DNA of 64,000 nucleotides from Eleusine coracana subsp. coracana (GCA_032690845.1 CM064430.1:8914949-8978948); one strand, 5' to 3'; shown: positions 32,076 through 43,974, numbered from the stretch's first letter. Numbers and translations are program-made. The notes: generated from the letters alone by a model not told the origin.

Positions 32076-34429
32076 CACTACCATAAATAGGACCTGTAGC
32101 GGCAGCAAATAAACCACCGTAGCGGAGGGAGCCAAAGTCGGTCGCCGCTACAGAGCCAATGAGGACTGTTCCAACGAAAACCGCTGCTATAGAGGCCCCT
32201 CTAGTGGCGGTTGACATTGTCAACCACCACTATAAATGGCTCCGGTTTATAGTGGCAGTTGACAATACCAACCGCCGTTATTTAGGGCACACTAGCAGTG
32301 GTTGGCAACATCAACCGCCGCTATAAAGTGCCCAGACTATAAAAGCCACATTCGGACAACTCCGACCCTCACTCGAACAGTGGCGGCCCGAAAATTTGGG
32401 TAAATCACAAAAATCAAGAGGGGAAGGTTTTGAGTTTGTTTTGTTTTGCAGAAATTTGATCTTTGAGGTAAGGAGAACTCATCATATTGGTTTTTTGTGT
32501 TCTCATTTTGAAATCAAGTAGAATTTTGGGGTTTAAGTTTGTTTAGTTTTTATCAAATTTTAGCTAAATTCGTTCGATTTGGATGGTTCTATTTGCCTAT
32601 AGTTGAAGTTTATGAAGGCATACATCATCTCTTTTTATCACTATACAAAAAATTGTTATATCTAGCTTGTTTTATGTCAATAGGAATCTAGATCTAGTTT
32701 GGTTTTTAGAAGAGAGAGAAGGTAGTATTAGGGCAAGAGGGATGTTAATTATTTTATTATTTCTTGATAAAAATTAGACAGTATATAAAATAATTTGATA
32801 TTTGTTTTATTTTACCTTGCATAATATTTCTCACTTAATGTATATTATATTTTAATGTTTAAATATTTAGTGAATATTTAAATTATTTCCTACATATAAT
32901 TAATTAATTTCTAATATTTTGGATAGATTGTGATAAAAGTTAAATACTATATAAAATAATTTGATGCTTGTTTCATTTTACCTTGCATAATATTTTTCAC
33001 TTCATGTATATTATATTTTAATGTTTAAATATTTAGTGAATATTTAAAATTTTTGTTATACATAATTAATTAATAATTTCTAATATTTTGGATAGATTGA
33101 AAAAGTTAAATAATATATAAAATAATTTGATACTTGTTTGATTTTACCTTGCATAATATTTTTCACTTCATGTATATTATATTTCAATGTTTATATATTT
33201 AGTGAATATTTAAATTTTTGTTACACATAATTAATTAATTAATTTTTTAATATTTTAGATAGATTGTGATAAAAGTTAAATAATATATAAAATAATTTGA
33301 TGCTTGTTTAATTTTACCTTGCATAATATTTTTCATTCATGGATATAAGAAGATGTACTTCCGTCATCAGTTTTAGGTAAGATTTATATGCATCACATAC
33401 ATGTTTTTATGGTAGTATCCATCATATAAAGTGTAACTAACTTATGTTCTCTACTACATAGTGCTTTAAACAACAAAAGGATAGTGTGCATTACGGCTAC
33501 TACACATGTGTGTTCGCATCTAGCTCTTCATCTTACCTATATCATATCGTTGAGTAGTCTAATAAAGAGGTAAGTTGATTTTGTTTATCTCCATTTTACT
33601 TTACTCGAATAGTGAAGTTTTGAGATCTCATATTAACATACTCTACTCATATGACATAGAGGGCCATAAGAAAAAAGGCACAATGAACTGCAAAGATGAA
33701 GAGGAACACCAAGATCAGAAAGGGTATGATTCCTCAATCATGCATTCACTTGAGTACAAATGACATGTATCTAGTTGTAGCTTCTCTTTGTCGTTTTATA
33801 TTGAGAGAGGTAATTAGTCCAGAAGGGAAGTGCTTTGACTCAAATAGTGAACTAGCAACAAAATATAGGTCCCTTTGTGAGTGGGCCGGTTCAAGAGCAC
33901 CATATGAGCCTAATGTATAAAAAAAAGATGATGACTATGCATTAGGGTTCATATAAAATATTTTGTAAGCTCGATTGAATATTTTGATGACAATGTTGTA
34001 TATATTTTATGATGAGATGTAAATATCTGTGATGAGATTGTAAATACCTGTGATGAGATGTTGTAAATATCTATGATAAGATTTGTAAATTTTTATGTAT
34101 GCAGAATCTGTGATTTCTATATATTTGCTAAATTTTATTTTTTTGGAAAATAATAAGTAGCGGCGGTTGATGTTGTCAACCGTCGCTACTAATAGCCTAT
34201 AATAACGGCGGTTGAAGGTGTCAACCACCGCTACTAATGGCTAACAATAGCGGCGGTTGACATTTTCAACCGCCGCTAATAATATGTCTGTATCGGCGGT
34301 TTATTTGGGTGACAGACCACCCACCGCTACAAACGCTTATTTGTAGCTGTGTTTGCGTAGCGGCGGGGTGACCTACCCACCGCTACAGGCCCTTTCTAAC
34401 CGCCGTTATAGGGCCTTTTTGCTGTAGTG
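32076..34429. mobile_element. CACTA element 1, non-autonomous (2.35 kb)
   Basis: It begins CACTACCATAAATAGGACC and ends GGGCCTTTTTGCTGTAGTG, CACTA-type termini in inverted orientation. The 3-bp flanks are TCA and TCG, differing at one base. Subterminal regions at both ends are packed with palindromic units such as GCGGTTGAC...GTCAACCGCC, the transposase-binding arrays typical of En/Spm-type elements. No transposase is encoded. The interior is AT-rich and carries the tandem repeat at 32780-33340. Confidence 0.85.
32780..33340. repeat. AT-rich tandem repeat, ~165-170 bp x ~3.4
   Basis: Units starting TATAAAATAATTTGAT occur at about 32784, 32950, 33116 and 33287. Each continues through TTTTACCTTGCATAATATTT and GTGAATATTTAAA to TTTTGGATAGATTG. 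The last unit is cut after TTTTTCATTCATGG. The array lies inside CACTA element 1. Confidence 0.85.
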
Positions 34430-34432
34430 TCG

Positions 34433-35294
34433 GTGGGTGAGAGTCAGATTAGCCATGGCAATCGGCAAGGAAGCAGCCAGGCATGAAGGATGGGGACAAC
34501 GGGGAGAGATGAAGAAACATGAGACATGGAGTCACGGAGGGGCCTTATTGTTAGATTGTTAGTTGTGATTCGATACTTGGGGAAGGACCTGAGTACAAAT
34601 GATGGAGGTGGAAGTCGACGGCTGGATTTCCTCTGATATGAGATCCAATGGTTAACAGACATTGAGATGATGTGACATAATATTTTGTAAGAGAATGCAC
34701 ACATTTTAATATATTAAGATGGGTATAACCAGATGCAACCCACACCATATGATACTCGTGCTCTCACTTTTCATTACATCTTATATAGTGCATAAAAAAT
34801 TCATACAAAAATATAAATAGATGGACAATGCAATCATTTATCATCATGTCAAAGTTGAGATACAACCGATACTTATGTAATGAGAAACAAAAAAAAAAGC
34901 ATGCACTAAATAGTTGTGCGTTCTACTGTTCATGTCGAATCCACAACTCATTACTGTAGTTGTACTGATTTCACTTTTTTATTATGTCTTACACAAAATT
35001 CTACTAATTCATATGCAACTTTGCATAATTGTAAAGGATTACATGATCTATCTATTTATATTTTTATTGCAATTTTGCTATGTATATCTTTTATGTTATA
35101 GCAAATGGGAGTATAAGAGTACACCACCCGCTGGCACACCACATATGTTCTCAGCACCTGATACGTTCTCGTACCCGATTTCATTCACCATGGTTGAGTT
35201 GAGTGGCCCAAGATGACTGGGACATATGAATCGGGGCGCTCGCTTGCATTTTAGAATTCTGCGGTCTATCTTTAAGGGCATGTATAATATTACA
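34433..35294. other. No recognised feature
   Basis: Short open frames on both strands (for example 34914-35216) have no protein-like character. 34690-35100 is AT-rich. I see no element termini. Confidence 0.5.
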
Positions 35295-35296
35295 TA

Positions 35297-35531
35297 CTCC
35301 CTTCATTCTTAAATTGTTATCGTCGTTGACTTTTTTAGTCAATTTTAACTATTCGTCTTATTTAAAATATTATTTTAAATATGTAAAATTTTAGGTCATG
35401 ATTTAATTTTCTTTGATAATAAAATAATCTATGATAACATATATGATATGACTTAATTTTTTTTAAATAAGATGAATGATTAAAGTTAATTAAAAAAATT
35501 AATGATGACAACAATTTTAGAATGGAGAGAG
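35297..35531. mobile_element. Stowaway-like MITE (235 bp), TSD TA
   Basis: It begins CTCCCTTCATTCTTAAATTG and ends ACAATTTTAGAATGGAGAGAG, flanked by TA (35295-35296, 35532-35533). The termini are inverted copies and belong to the Stowaway type. No coding sequence. Confidence 0.88.
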
Positions 35532-35794
35532 TATATGTAGATCTCTTCATTGCAAGTGAAAACCCAGACCTCCGGAGGCATTTGTGCTTTGGACGGTGAA
35601 ATTGTAAAGTCGTCCCATCGCAACCGTGTGTGCGGTTTTAAGCTTTTTCCATTTTCTTATTTATCGCACGTCCCATATCACATACGAGTTTCCTCAGTAG
35701 CGTGTGTGCCGACGCAGCTGGCCTAGTCTACTTTTGCATTGAATGAACCCACACAATCCCCCGTTGAACGTTGTGCAGTTGTGTGCAACACTTA

Positions 35795-36149
35795 TACCAG
35801 TCTCAATAGGAGTTTCATGGGCATTAAATAAGTTGACACATCAGCAAAAAGAGTGACATGGCACTGTAATTAAGATGAAAGAGAGAAAATAGGTTTCATT
35901 AGGATGAAACTCATTTAGCACTATTTCATATACATGAAACTTCAATGAAACTTCCATTGAAAGCAAAAAGTTTTATCCCAATAGATTTTGACCAATCTTA
36001 ATACAATAATTTATTACTATGACTTACCTATAAAATTATAAAAAGAAACTTTGCATTGAGAGAGCCAATTTCATCTTTGAAACTAAACATATAAATCTGA
36101 TGTGACATTATAAGAAAGAGTGAAATGAAACCAAAGATTGAGACTGGAC
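35795..36149. mobile_element. Tourist-like MITE copy 1 (355 bp), TSD TTA
   Basis: TTA at 35792-35794 and 36150-36152 flanks an element with inverted ends (TACCAGTCTCAAT and ATTGAGACTGGAC). A second copy lies at 37526-37902 in the same orientation. The TTA target and the GGCCAGTCTCA-type end fit PIF/Harbinger-derived Tourist MITEs. Confidence 0.82.
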
Positions 36150-36181
36150 TTACGGGCCAATGCAAGGAGTTGGGAGAACAG

Positions 36182-37313
36182 TGTAAGGATCATGATCATT
36201 GAGGTCACCCCAAGGTATGGTATTTTGGTGATGCATGATAAACTTGAAATGTGACTAAAATGTACATGAGTGTTGTTGGTATATGAAACCTTTTCTATCT
36301 TATGATGATTGTCTACGGCGTCCTTGGCGATGGATGATAATGACCACAAGCATGGAGGCTTGTGAACTTGATGGAGTCCAAGGGTTGATGGAGATGGATC
36401 AAAGCGGAGAACAAGCTATGGTGCAAGTGTTTGGAACACTTGACTAGTTGTTAAGGCTTTGAGTCCATAGGAAAAACCGGACTATCTAGGAGGTCTAGAT
36501 CATTCCCTTTGGTTATATCTAATCGGTGATGTGCAAGGTTGCTCGGTGAAATCACAAGTATTAGGTGACAGTGGAGAAGCCAAGGAGCTATTCGGAGAAG
36601 ACGAGAAATGAAGTCAAGCGAGGATGATGAGTTTCGGCTTCTGGACATAGAGACCAGACAGAGGGGTCAATGGAGACCGGACTGTACAGTCACTATGTGA
36701 TTTTGTCCGGAGGCTACAGCGGGGAAGCGAGGAAGCTGCAAGTGTCAGTGGTCATAGAGACCGGACAGTCCGGTTACTATGGAGGATGCAGGGCAGCAAG
36801 GAGCTTCGGCAACGAAATATTTTTGGACTGGAGAGAGAAATGACCGGATAGTCCGGTCAGTACAAGAAACGCCTGCACACAGAGGAGCCTACGGCTGAAG
36901 AGAGCCGTTACAAAGTGACCGAACGATCCAATCAGGCAGAGACAGGACAGTCCAGTCAGTGCATCCAGAAAGTTGATTTTGTGGACCAACGGCTAGTTTA
37001 AAAGTGGGAGCCTAGATAACTTCGTTGCTAGGGTCTTGGAGACCTCTCTTGGCCAGTGGAATATCTGAGAGCATTTGATAAGGTCCAAGAGGAAAAGAGG
37101 AGAGCAGTAGGAGGAGATATTGCATATCTTGAGAGTGCTAGAGAAGAGTAGCTTGAGCATCTTGCACATCTAAGGCTAGGGTGTCCTTGAGGGTGTGATC
37201 TAGATTGTTACCCTTGGTCTATGGTGAGACCTAGACCGGTTAGGTTTCAGTGATCGAGCCTATCGTGACTGGTTACCTTGTAGACCCGCCTCGGTACGTC
37301 TTCGGTCCTTACA
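36182..37313 (+). mobile_element. SIRE-like solo LTR (1.13 kb)
   Basis: It starts TGTAAGGATCATGATCATTG and ends TCTTCGGTCCTTACA. The 5-bp flanks AACAG and AACTG differ at one base. The sequence is the reverse complement of the LTRs of the 51889-61106 element, including the GACCGGACAGTCCGGTCA palindromes (36650-36960). No internal region is attached, so it is a solo LTR, and it is internally shorter than the 2.2-kb LTR. Confidence 0.8.
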
Positions 37314-37318
37314 AACTG

Positions 37319-38470
37319 CTTTGACCAGGGGTCCTCCTCGACTGTGCATGAAATCGCTGCCACCGCGTTCATCTTTCCAAGCTGCCTCCTTGGTTCTCCT
37401 CCTTGCTCTCTTCCTAGTCTGAGCCGCTGCCTCTTCGCCTTCAAGTACAATCATAGGATTAATTTGAAATATTAAACAATGAGGCAAATAAATAATTTGA
37501 CATGGTTCTGAAAGAAATATACTTATACCAGTCTCTATCCAAGTATCATATGAGTTTTAAAGTCATTAAATGACATGCCACATAATCAAAACCAGTGACA
37601 TGGCATAAAATTAATGAATAGAGAGAGGAGTTGGGTTTCATCGGGATAAAACCTTATATACACGGTTATCTAAACTATGAAACTAGAATAAAACCTCCAC
37701 TGAGAAAAATTTGTTTCATCTCTACATATTTTATGGATTATCATTGGCAATTAGATATATTATTTAAATAATATCTTAGCCTATAAAACCGCAATATGAA
37801 ACTTTGCATTGAGAAAACTTGTTTTATTTATTGTTTCAAATATCTTTATATGACATGGCACTTTTGAGAACCATACAATAAAACATTTCATTGAGACTGG
37901 CCTTATGGGCAATTTATTTGCAATGGATAGGACATATCATAAGTGATTGTTAGGCCAAGTGGCATTGACATGCACACAACCAAGTATTTTAAATAATTAA
38001 TTTAATATAAAATATAAATAATTAATTATGATAAAATTCTTTGGATCTACAAGGTATCATTTTACAGGATGTTTAGGATTGATAAAATATGAGCACAAAC
38101 CAAATTTTATGAATTTATTAATTATCTAGACATATATATGAATTTATTAGTGTTTTTTCTATTTATTTTAGTTCTGATATAACTATTAACATAGGTTTAG
38201 CATTTGTCTACAATAATACATGTCTTGACTAACTCAAAGAATTTTAGTTTGCTCCAAAACTCCGAATATACATTTAGTTATGCATTCTACAAGCTAACAG
38301 GTTTTTCTAGCTATTAATATAATTTGTTAGAAAAATGATTTTCTGGGCTGGACCACACGAGCACGAGACTGGCCGAGACTAACACAGGCACGAGCAGCTG
38401 CTCGGCCATGGCGGCCAAGAGCATGCCGGAGGCCGGCGGCGCGTTGCTGGACTAACAGACCATTAAATAT
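37319..38470 (-). mobile_element. Gypsy-like LTR remnant G3 (contains a Tourist MITE)
   Basis: The segments 37440-37520 and 37906-38350 resemble parts of the minus-oriented LTR at 61300-61860 (ATGGTTCTG, TTTGTCTACA, GGAATTTTAGTTTGCTC). They continue into GC-rich sequence at 38340-38460. It is an old truncated LTR of the G family. The Tourist-like MITE at 37526-37902 is inserted in it. Boundaries are approximate. Confidence 0.5.
37526..37902. mobile_element. Tourist-like MITE copy 2 (377 bp), TSD TTA
   Basis: It starts TACCAGTCTCTATCC and ends CATTGAGACTGGCC, with TTA at 37523-37525 and 37903-37905. It is the same family as 35795-36149, diverged by many small indels. Confidence 0.85.
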
Positions 38471-38771
38471 CGCAAGACAAATACTGACCCGATGGCATTC
38501 TAGCTTATTGTCCGTAATCTTCTTTCACGGAGGAGCAACGCACGTCTTCCTACCATGTTTTATTTGGATCGTTAGGTCAATTTCGGTGTATAAGATTGTC
38601 ACACCTCCGAGGCTCTCATCAGGATTCAAATCCCGATATGCATAATTTTGTGAAATAAAAAAATCTCCTTGATGGCAGTTTGAGATATAGTTGCGACGAC
38701 GTAGACTAGTGTTCCGTATCCAGGCCATAGGTTGGTTTGGGCTCAGCATGGTAAGGATTATTCGGTCGAAG
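38471..38771. other. No clear feature
   Basis: About 300 bp of single-copy-looking sequence. A GGATTCAAATCCCG segment near 38631-38644 resembles a pol III B box, but no matching A box is convincing. No gene called. Confidence 0.4.
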
Positions 38772-38774
38772 TAT

Positions 38775-40766
38775 CACTACGGGACGCAGCACCAAAGCAA
38801 GAAATACTCACCATGGGTTGCACACGATGACATCTCTCACACCGCAAAAGATTTGCGAAAGATTTGTCCGCAAATCTTTTATCGTGTGTCTGATTTGTAC
38901 TCGGCAAATTTTAAATCATGAAAAAACCCAAAAAATAGCATAATTTTTTTTTGTGTTGATGAACCTCGTCTGTTGGGCCCCGTCACAAGTCACGATATTT
39001 TTTGCGTGTTACGCGACAAAGTGCACATACCAAGATTTGAACCCGGGACCCCCCCTTCGTGCTTATGGTCCCATACCACTGCATCACATATTCATATGTG
39101 ATTATACCCCGTGTTCACTTTTTTTATACTTTATCTCTTTGCCAAGTGTATTGTATCAGGCACTCGGCAAAGACCATATGTTGTCGAGTGCAAAATATAA
39201 TGCACTCGGTAAAGACAATTTTTGCCAAGTGCCAAGTGTAAGCTTTATGACCATTGATGATTGGATCCCCGAGTTATAGATGTTTTGGTGATTAATAAAA
39301 ACTATGAAATTATGGACTAATATCTACACGAGTGTTGTCTATGCCGGAATTATTTCTAAACTCTAATACAAATCTTATTGATTTTGGATGCCTTGGCGGT
39401 TGATGACAATGACCACAAGCTCCTTAGCTTCATGAGCTTGATGGAGTATAAGGGTTGATGGAGATGTATCAAAGGTAAGGACAAGCAATAAAGCAAGTGT
39501 TTAGAACACTTATCTAGTTATTAAGGCTTTGAGTCCATAGGAAAATAAACAAGACTATCAAGGGGGCTCTAGGTCATGTCTCTTATGTCATGCTAGTCGG
39601 TGATGTGCATAGATGCTTAGTAAAATCACAGACACCAGATGACAGTGGAGAAGCCAATGAGCTGTTGGAAGACGTCAAGAAACGAAGTCAAGCAAGGACG
39701 AGGTGTTTCAACTTCTGGACAGAGCGAATGGACAGAAGGTTTGGAAAGATCAAACTGTACGATCACGAGAGGATCATAGAGTGGATTGCGAGGAAACTGT
39801 CTACGCAAAGACCAATAGAGACTAGACGGTCCAGTCCAACGAGGATTAGAGGAAGACGCCATCCTTCCGAGACCTCGAGAAAAATCATGAGCATTACTTA
39901 ACACTCTCTTTACTATTCCTCAATTGTGTGCTATAGTAGATAGGTTGACTTGAGGCTTGGATAGGCTAGTATGATGTAGCTTCCACATTGCATTTACCAT
40001 GAACAATAACATGTATAGGGTCTTAGCCTTCTAGAATTGTTAGGTTGTAACGATTGCTAGGATCTAGTGGTGTGAAATTGAAGCATTCGAATTCATGATC
40101 GGCTTACTGATTCACACCCTCCTCTTGGTAGGTCTTCGGTACTTACACCAAAAAAAGAACACTCGGAAAAATATAATGTCACTTTTTATATTTTTTTAAT
40201 TTATTTTTATTTTAACAACCTTAATGATTTTTGCGGTGCAAATGGGTGTGTATGCAGAAATTACTCACACATGTGAGTATAATTTTGGTTAAAATTTTTA
40301 AAAAACTGACTTTTGTTTAGATTCATAATAGCTATATAGTCTCATTTCAAAATATATTTTTTGCAAAATCATGAAAAATAAGAAGCAAAAATATAAATGG
40401 GTTGGAATTATCATTAAACAGTTACATGACAAGTTTGATTTTAAAATTCAATATATAATTTAATTCAGAAATGATAAAAAAAAATAGAAAATGGTCTTTG
40501 CGAAGTGACTTCCCAAACAACACTCGGCAAAGACCTCCATTTTTCGTATGCCACCACAAAACACTCGGTAAAACCATACATTTGCCGTGTGCCCAACCAA
40601 AACACGCGGTAAAATAATTGCTTGCCGTGTGCCAAATTTTCCATGTATTTTTTCTTTGCAGTGAGCCTTAGATATTGCATACGACAAAGAAGCTCTTCGC
40701 CGTGTGCCTAAATATTGCACACGGCAAAGAGCCAGGCACACGGTAAACGCTATGTTTCCCGTGGTG
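38775..40766. mobile_element. CACTA element 2, non-autonomous, TSD TAT
   Basis: It starts CACTACGGGACGCAGCACC and ends GCTATGTTTCCCGTGGTG, with TAT on each side (38772-38774 and 40767-40769). Subterminal repeats of the ACTCGGCAAAGA and ACACGGCAAAGA type recur on both sides (38850-38900, 39160-39230, 40490-40740), typical of a well-known grass CACTA group. No transposase is encoded. A solo LTR (39237-40147) is nested in it. Confidence 0.85.
39237..40147 (+). mobile_element. SIRE-like solo LTR inside CACTA 2 (0.91 kb)
   Basis: It starts TGTAAGCTTTATGACCATTG and ends TCTTCGGTACTTACA, flanked by CCAAG and CCAAA. The sequence is collinear with the solo LTR at 36182-37313 (GGCTTTGAGTCCATAGGAAA, GTCGGTGATGTGCA). 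It lacks much of the palindrome-rich middle. The gene-like stretch 39590-39901 is part of the LTR. Confidence 0.8.
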
Positions 40767-40769
40767 TAT

Positions 40770-41184
40770 CTAGATATGAGACTCTATATGTTTAGAGTGT
40801 AGTTTTTTTGTTAAAGCAAAGAATGTTGAGTTTCTCTATCAAAAGAAATTCGTGGGGAGGATCTTACCCCCACCAGTTGAGTTTTTTAGAGTGATCAATT
40901 ACTGTAAAGTGTGCCTATTATACAATCTTTTCTGTATCTCCCCTTGAGTTTTTGATTTTGCGATCAAGTCAATTGAGAAATTATGGCACATAAAGTAGCA
41001 CGAATACTCTGTATCAATCCATATATATAACGTGTGAGACATAAACTTGTCCATTGATATCTATAACGTGTCTCCTCTGGATCAGATCCCGTAGTAACTT
41101 GAAGCAATTCCATCGCTCTGCGGCGCCCAAATACTGGCCTACGGACGACCACGAGGATACTTCTGCTTGCCCTAGGAATAGACA
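40770..41184 (+). promoter_or_regulatory. Upstream region of the intact F-box gene
   Basis: TATATATAA at 41022-41030 lies ~155 bp upstream of the ATG and is a reasonable TATA box. The CACTA element ends only ~255 bp upstream of it. The remainder shows no other element. Confidence 0.45.
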
Positions 41185-42381
41185 ATGGCGGCGCTGACGC
41201 CAATGCCTAAGGTACAGGATCGCATGCCAGCCGCCGCGGTATCCGACGACAAGCACGCCCTGCTCATGCTCCCGGCGGACATCATGCACAAGATTTTAGA
41301 AAGTTTCTCGGCCAGGCACCTCTGCCGTCTCCGCACCGTCTGCAGGTCGTGGCGAACCTTCTTCTCCGACCCGGCCTTCATCGAGGACCACGACACTCAC
41401 CAGAAACCGCTCGTCGTTGTGGGCGTCACGGGTGGGCACCAAATCAAAACGTTGAAATTCGTGATCCTGGACTTGTGCACGGGCAACATCGTGAAACGGG
41501 TGCCTACGTGTTGTTCATGGGGAGAAGATTGGTCCAAGGTGCACGTGCACCATCACATCGCTGTCATCGCCGTGGACAAGCGATGCCTCCGCCTGCACCG
41601 GGTCGACCTGGAATCCGGCGCCGTGTCCGTCGTCCCGAACAATCTCCAGGTCGAGCACCTGCAAGACTCCCGATCGAAAGCCTCCTGCGCAACGCTTGTG
41701 GTTGGCCGGGCCTCCACCGGGGAGCACAAGGCGCTCCGCGTTCGCGGGTTCATGTGCAGCCAGTTCTGCCACGTCCTTGATCTCGACGGCGATGGCAGAC
41801 ACCAGCAGCAATGGAGGGAGACGCAGGCACCAAATGTCCCCATCATGGGCAACGGAACTGTTGTCAAAGGGGTTGCCTATTTCTTGGTATACCCATCGAG
41901 TTCCTTGTTATTGCCCGTGTCCGGCCGCCGCGGCTTTCACGGTCCTGATGGCATCGCATCCTTCGACCTCGGCACAGAGCAGTGGTCACGGACTCTCATA
42001 CACGGGCCGCTAAGCATCAGCAATGACGACGAAACGTACAACTTCACCTCCTCTGACATGCTCCAACTTTCGGCGCTCAACGGCTGCCTCGTTAGCCACG
42101 CCCCCTACCACTGCGATGTCATGGACCTGTGGTTCTACGAAGGTAGATGCCCGGAGGATGGCCGGGCGCTCTGGTGCTGGGCATACTCGATCGAGCGCGA
42201 GGGGATTAACCGGATGGTGCCCTTGTGGGTGCTGGACAAAGACGGGGGGCTGGTCATGTGGGACATAAGCGGGGTGCTGTGGATGTATGATCCCACAAAC
42301 AATGAGTTTGCCGATGGTGGTACAACGGATTCATGCGTCAGCGCTGGTGTGTATACAGGCCGACTGTTGTACAGATACTGA
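41185..42381 (+). CDS. F-box protein, complete (398 aa)
   Basis: A single uninterrupted frame. The F-box spans residues ~27-68 (LMLPADIMHKILESFSARHL, then CRSWRTFFSDPAF). The remaining ~330 residues form the grass F-box-associated region, with blocks shared with the left-edge gene: LHRVDLESGAVSVVP, VVKGVAYFLVYP and WSRTLIHGPLS. It ends in VYTGRLLYRY. It probably acts as an SCF ubiquitin-ligase adaptor; the target is unknown. The ATG is followed by a good GCG second codon, and a TATATATAA box lies upstream. High GC in third positions contrasts with the AT-rich flanks, typical of grass intronless genes. It heads duplication block B and is the only intact full-length member here. The region downstream of codon 106 is the parent of, or sister to, the pseudogene at 19480-20299. 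Confidence 0.9.
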   Translation: MAALTPMPKVQDRMPAAAVSDDKHALLMLPADIMHKILESFSARHLCRLRTVCRSWRTFFSDPAFIEDHDTHQKPLVVVGVTGGHQIKTLKFVILDLCTGNIVKRVPTCCSWGEDWSKVHVHHHIAVIAVDKRCLRLHRVDLESGAVSVVPNNLQVEHLQDSRSKASCATLVVGRASTGEHKALRVRGFMCSQFCHVLDLDGDGRHQQQWRETQAPNVPIMGNGTVVKGVAYFLVYPSSSLLLPVSGRRGFHGPDGIASFDLGTEQWSRTLIHGPLSISNDDETYNFTSSDMLQLSALNGCLVSHAPYHCDVMDLWFYEGRCPEDGRALWCWAYSIEREGINRMVPLWVLDKDGGLVMWDISGVLWMYDPTNNEFADGGTTDSCVSAGVYTGRLLYRY

Positions 42382-43566
42382 TTTCTTTGGGCATTTTCAT
42401 TTAATTAGTACCAACATATGAGGCCACGAGCATAGAATGGTTTGCCCGTAATGTTTTCCCTTTTATTGAGATCATGCCTTGTTTAGCCCATGCAAAATTT
42501 TGCGAAGCCGTTTTCCACTTTCCTAGCGATAGGATTGAATACAGAAGATCCGGTACATATTGAGAAGTTAACACCGATCTTTCGTGTAGTTTTCAAAGGA
42601 AAGCCTTTGATATTTCAAATATCTGAGTGACATCCAAAAGGGACAGGACACCAGGATAATATTGCACATTGGGACCCAATGTCCAATTTGAACTCATTCA
42701 TGCCATATAAACATTGATTGAACATTAGTTTTTTTTTCTTTTGAACTTGTAACTCAACATGCTATAAAATTTATTGCACTCCAACTCAACAAATGAGAAA
42801 GAAATAAGACCACTAGCTTGAGGATACCTTAACAATCCATTATATGAAAAAAAGCCACCACATTTACTCTCAAGATCTAAAAATTTTCACATTAATCGGA
42901 GAAGAATAGAAAAACTAAATTACCCACTACCATCATTATAATATAAACTAGCTAGTAAGTTATCATATATGGTTTAGAACCCATGAAACAATTTTTTTTC
43001 AGTAGTGTGAATAGTATACGATAAGCATTGCAGACAAATCAAAACCTTGCTGTTCTCATTCCAAAGTCAAAGAAACACACCAGCAAGGTGCCAAGGTCCA
43101 TGACCTCCTTCAAACATGTATATCTTATATTTATCTCTTTCAGAGAGAGAGAGAACATGTATATCTTATCTTCCAATCGTCATGTCTACGAGCATCATAA
43201 TTGTGAACATTTTTTTCGGTAGTTTGAAGGTTCTGTTCAACTATTCATCATTGTGAACACACATTCCAAAACCCGTCTTTGATATCGACACGCGGCGAAC
43301 TGACAAAATCGACTACGTATGTCCAGCAAAACACGCATGCCGTAGGGCGAGTAGGTCCAAAGATGGCTGCGTCCCCACAGCCACAAGGAGAAATCCAGAA
43401 CAAGAGAATAGAGCTGGGCCCAAAATGTCAGGACGCAAACCGAACGATGCTGAGGCTCCACATGGATATACATGTGAAAGCACGTTAGCTTGTTGTCAAA
43501 GATGCCCTGATCAAGTTCCCCATCTACTCCCAACTAACTTATAAATACCATCCGTCAAAAAACTCC
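42382..43566. other. Block B intergenic between the F-box and inhibitor genes
   Basis: This is the F-box 3' flank and the inhibitor promoter region, collinear with block A. GA-rich tract near 43140-43160. Open frames here (43237-43533 minus) mirror those in block A and show no family resemblance. Confidence 0.6.
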
Positions 43567-43574
43567 TATAAATA
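43567..43574 (+). promoter_or_regulatory. TATA box, inhibitor gene B
   Basis: TATAAATA ~195 bp before the ATG, conserved in block A (21578-21585). A second TATAAATA at ~43549-43557 lies just upstream. The pyrimidine-rich TTTTTTTTCTTGTAG ending at 43740 is a candidate leader-intron acceptor. Confidence 0.6.
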
Positions 43575-43767
43575 CCGGGCTCTACGCAGCAAACAAAGCA
43601 CAGGCACATCTTGCAGTACAACAAACGAAACAGAGTTCAAGTAACAGGTTAGCGCACACACAAAGCTATAGCAATCTCTCTTTCTGTTCCCGGCCAAGGT
43701 GATTGATTGACGGTGACTGCTGCCGTTTTTTTTCTTGTAGATTTGTTCAGGTTCCAAATTGGTGGAG

Positions 43768-43974
43768 ATGAGCGGCAACGGGAAGACGTCGTGGCCGGAG
43801 TTGAAAGGGGCGCCGGCCCAGGTCGCGAAGCGTAAGATCCTTGCTGACCGTCCGGACGTGCAAGTGGTAGTGTTGCCTGAAGGCTCCTTCGTGACCATGG
43901 AATTTAATCCTAAGCGCGTCCGCGTCTTCGTGGACCACGCCAACCTCGTGGCGCTGGTCCCCAATATCGGCTAG
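43768..43974 (+). CDS. Potato inhibitor I family serine protease inhibitor, copy B
   Basis: A 68-residue protein from the ATG at 43768, identical to copy A except near the C-terminus (NLVALVPNIG instead of NLVAQVPKIG). It keeps the KTSWPEL start, the VTMEF reactive-site loop (Met-Glu by family analogy) and the loop-bracing KRVRVF. By family knowledge it should inhibit chymotrypsin/subtilisin-class proteases and act in defence. The Gln-to-Leu and Lys-to-Asn changes lie in the C-terminal strand next to the loop-supporting core and may alter stability or specificity slightly. The frame is intact, and a polyadenylation-like AATAATAATAAAAC follows near 44077. No signal peptide or cysteines are visible. 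Confidence 0.9.
   Translation: MSGNGKTSWPELKGAPAQVAKRKILADRPDVQVVVLPEGSFVTMEFNPKRVRVFVDHANLVALVPNIG

Noticed and set aside
32780..33340. Regularly spaced repeats considered as a CRISPR-like array
   Set aside because: Units are head-to-tail AT-rich tandem repeats without unique spacers, inside a CACTA transposon in plant DNA.
38625..38650. Possible tRNA or SINE B box (GGATTCAAATCCCG)
   Set aside because: No convincing A box at the right spacing and no cloverleaf; too weak to annotate.
41349..42268. Additional plus- and minus-strand ORFs within the F-box gene
   Set aside because: Out-of-frame shadows of the 398-codon frame in GC-rich sequence.
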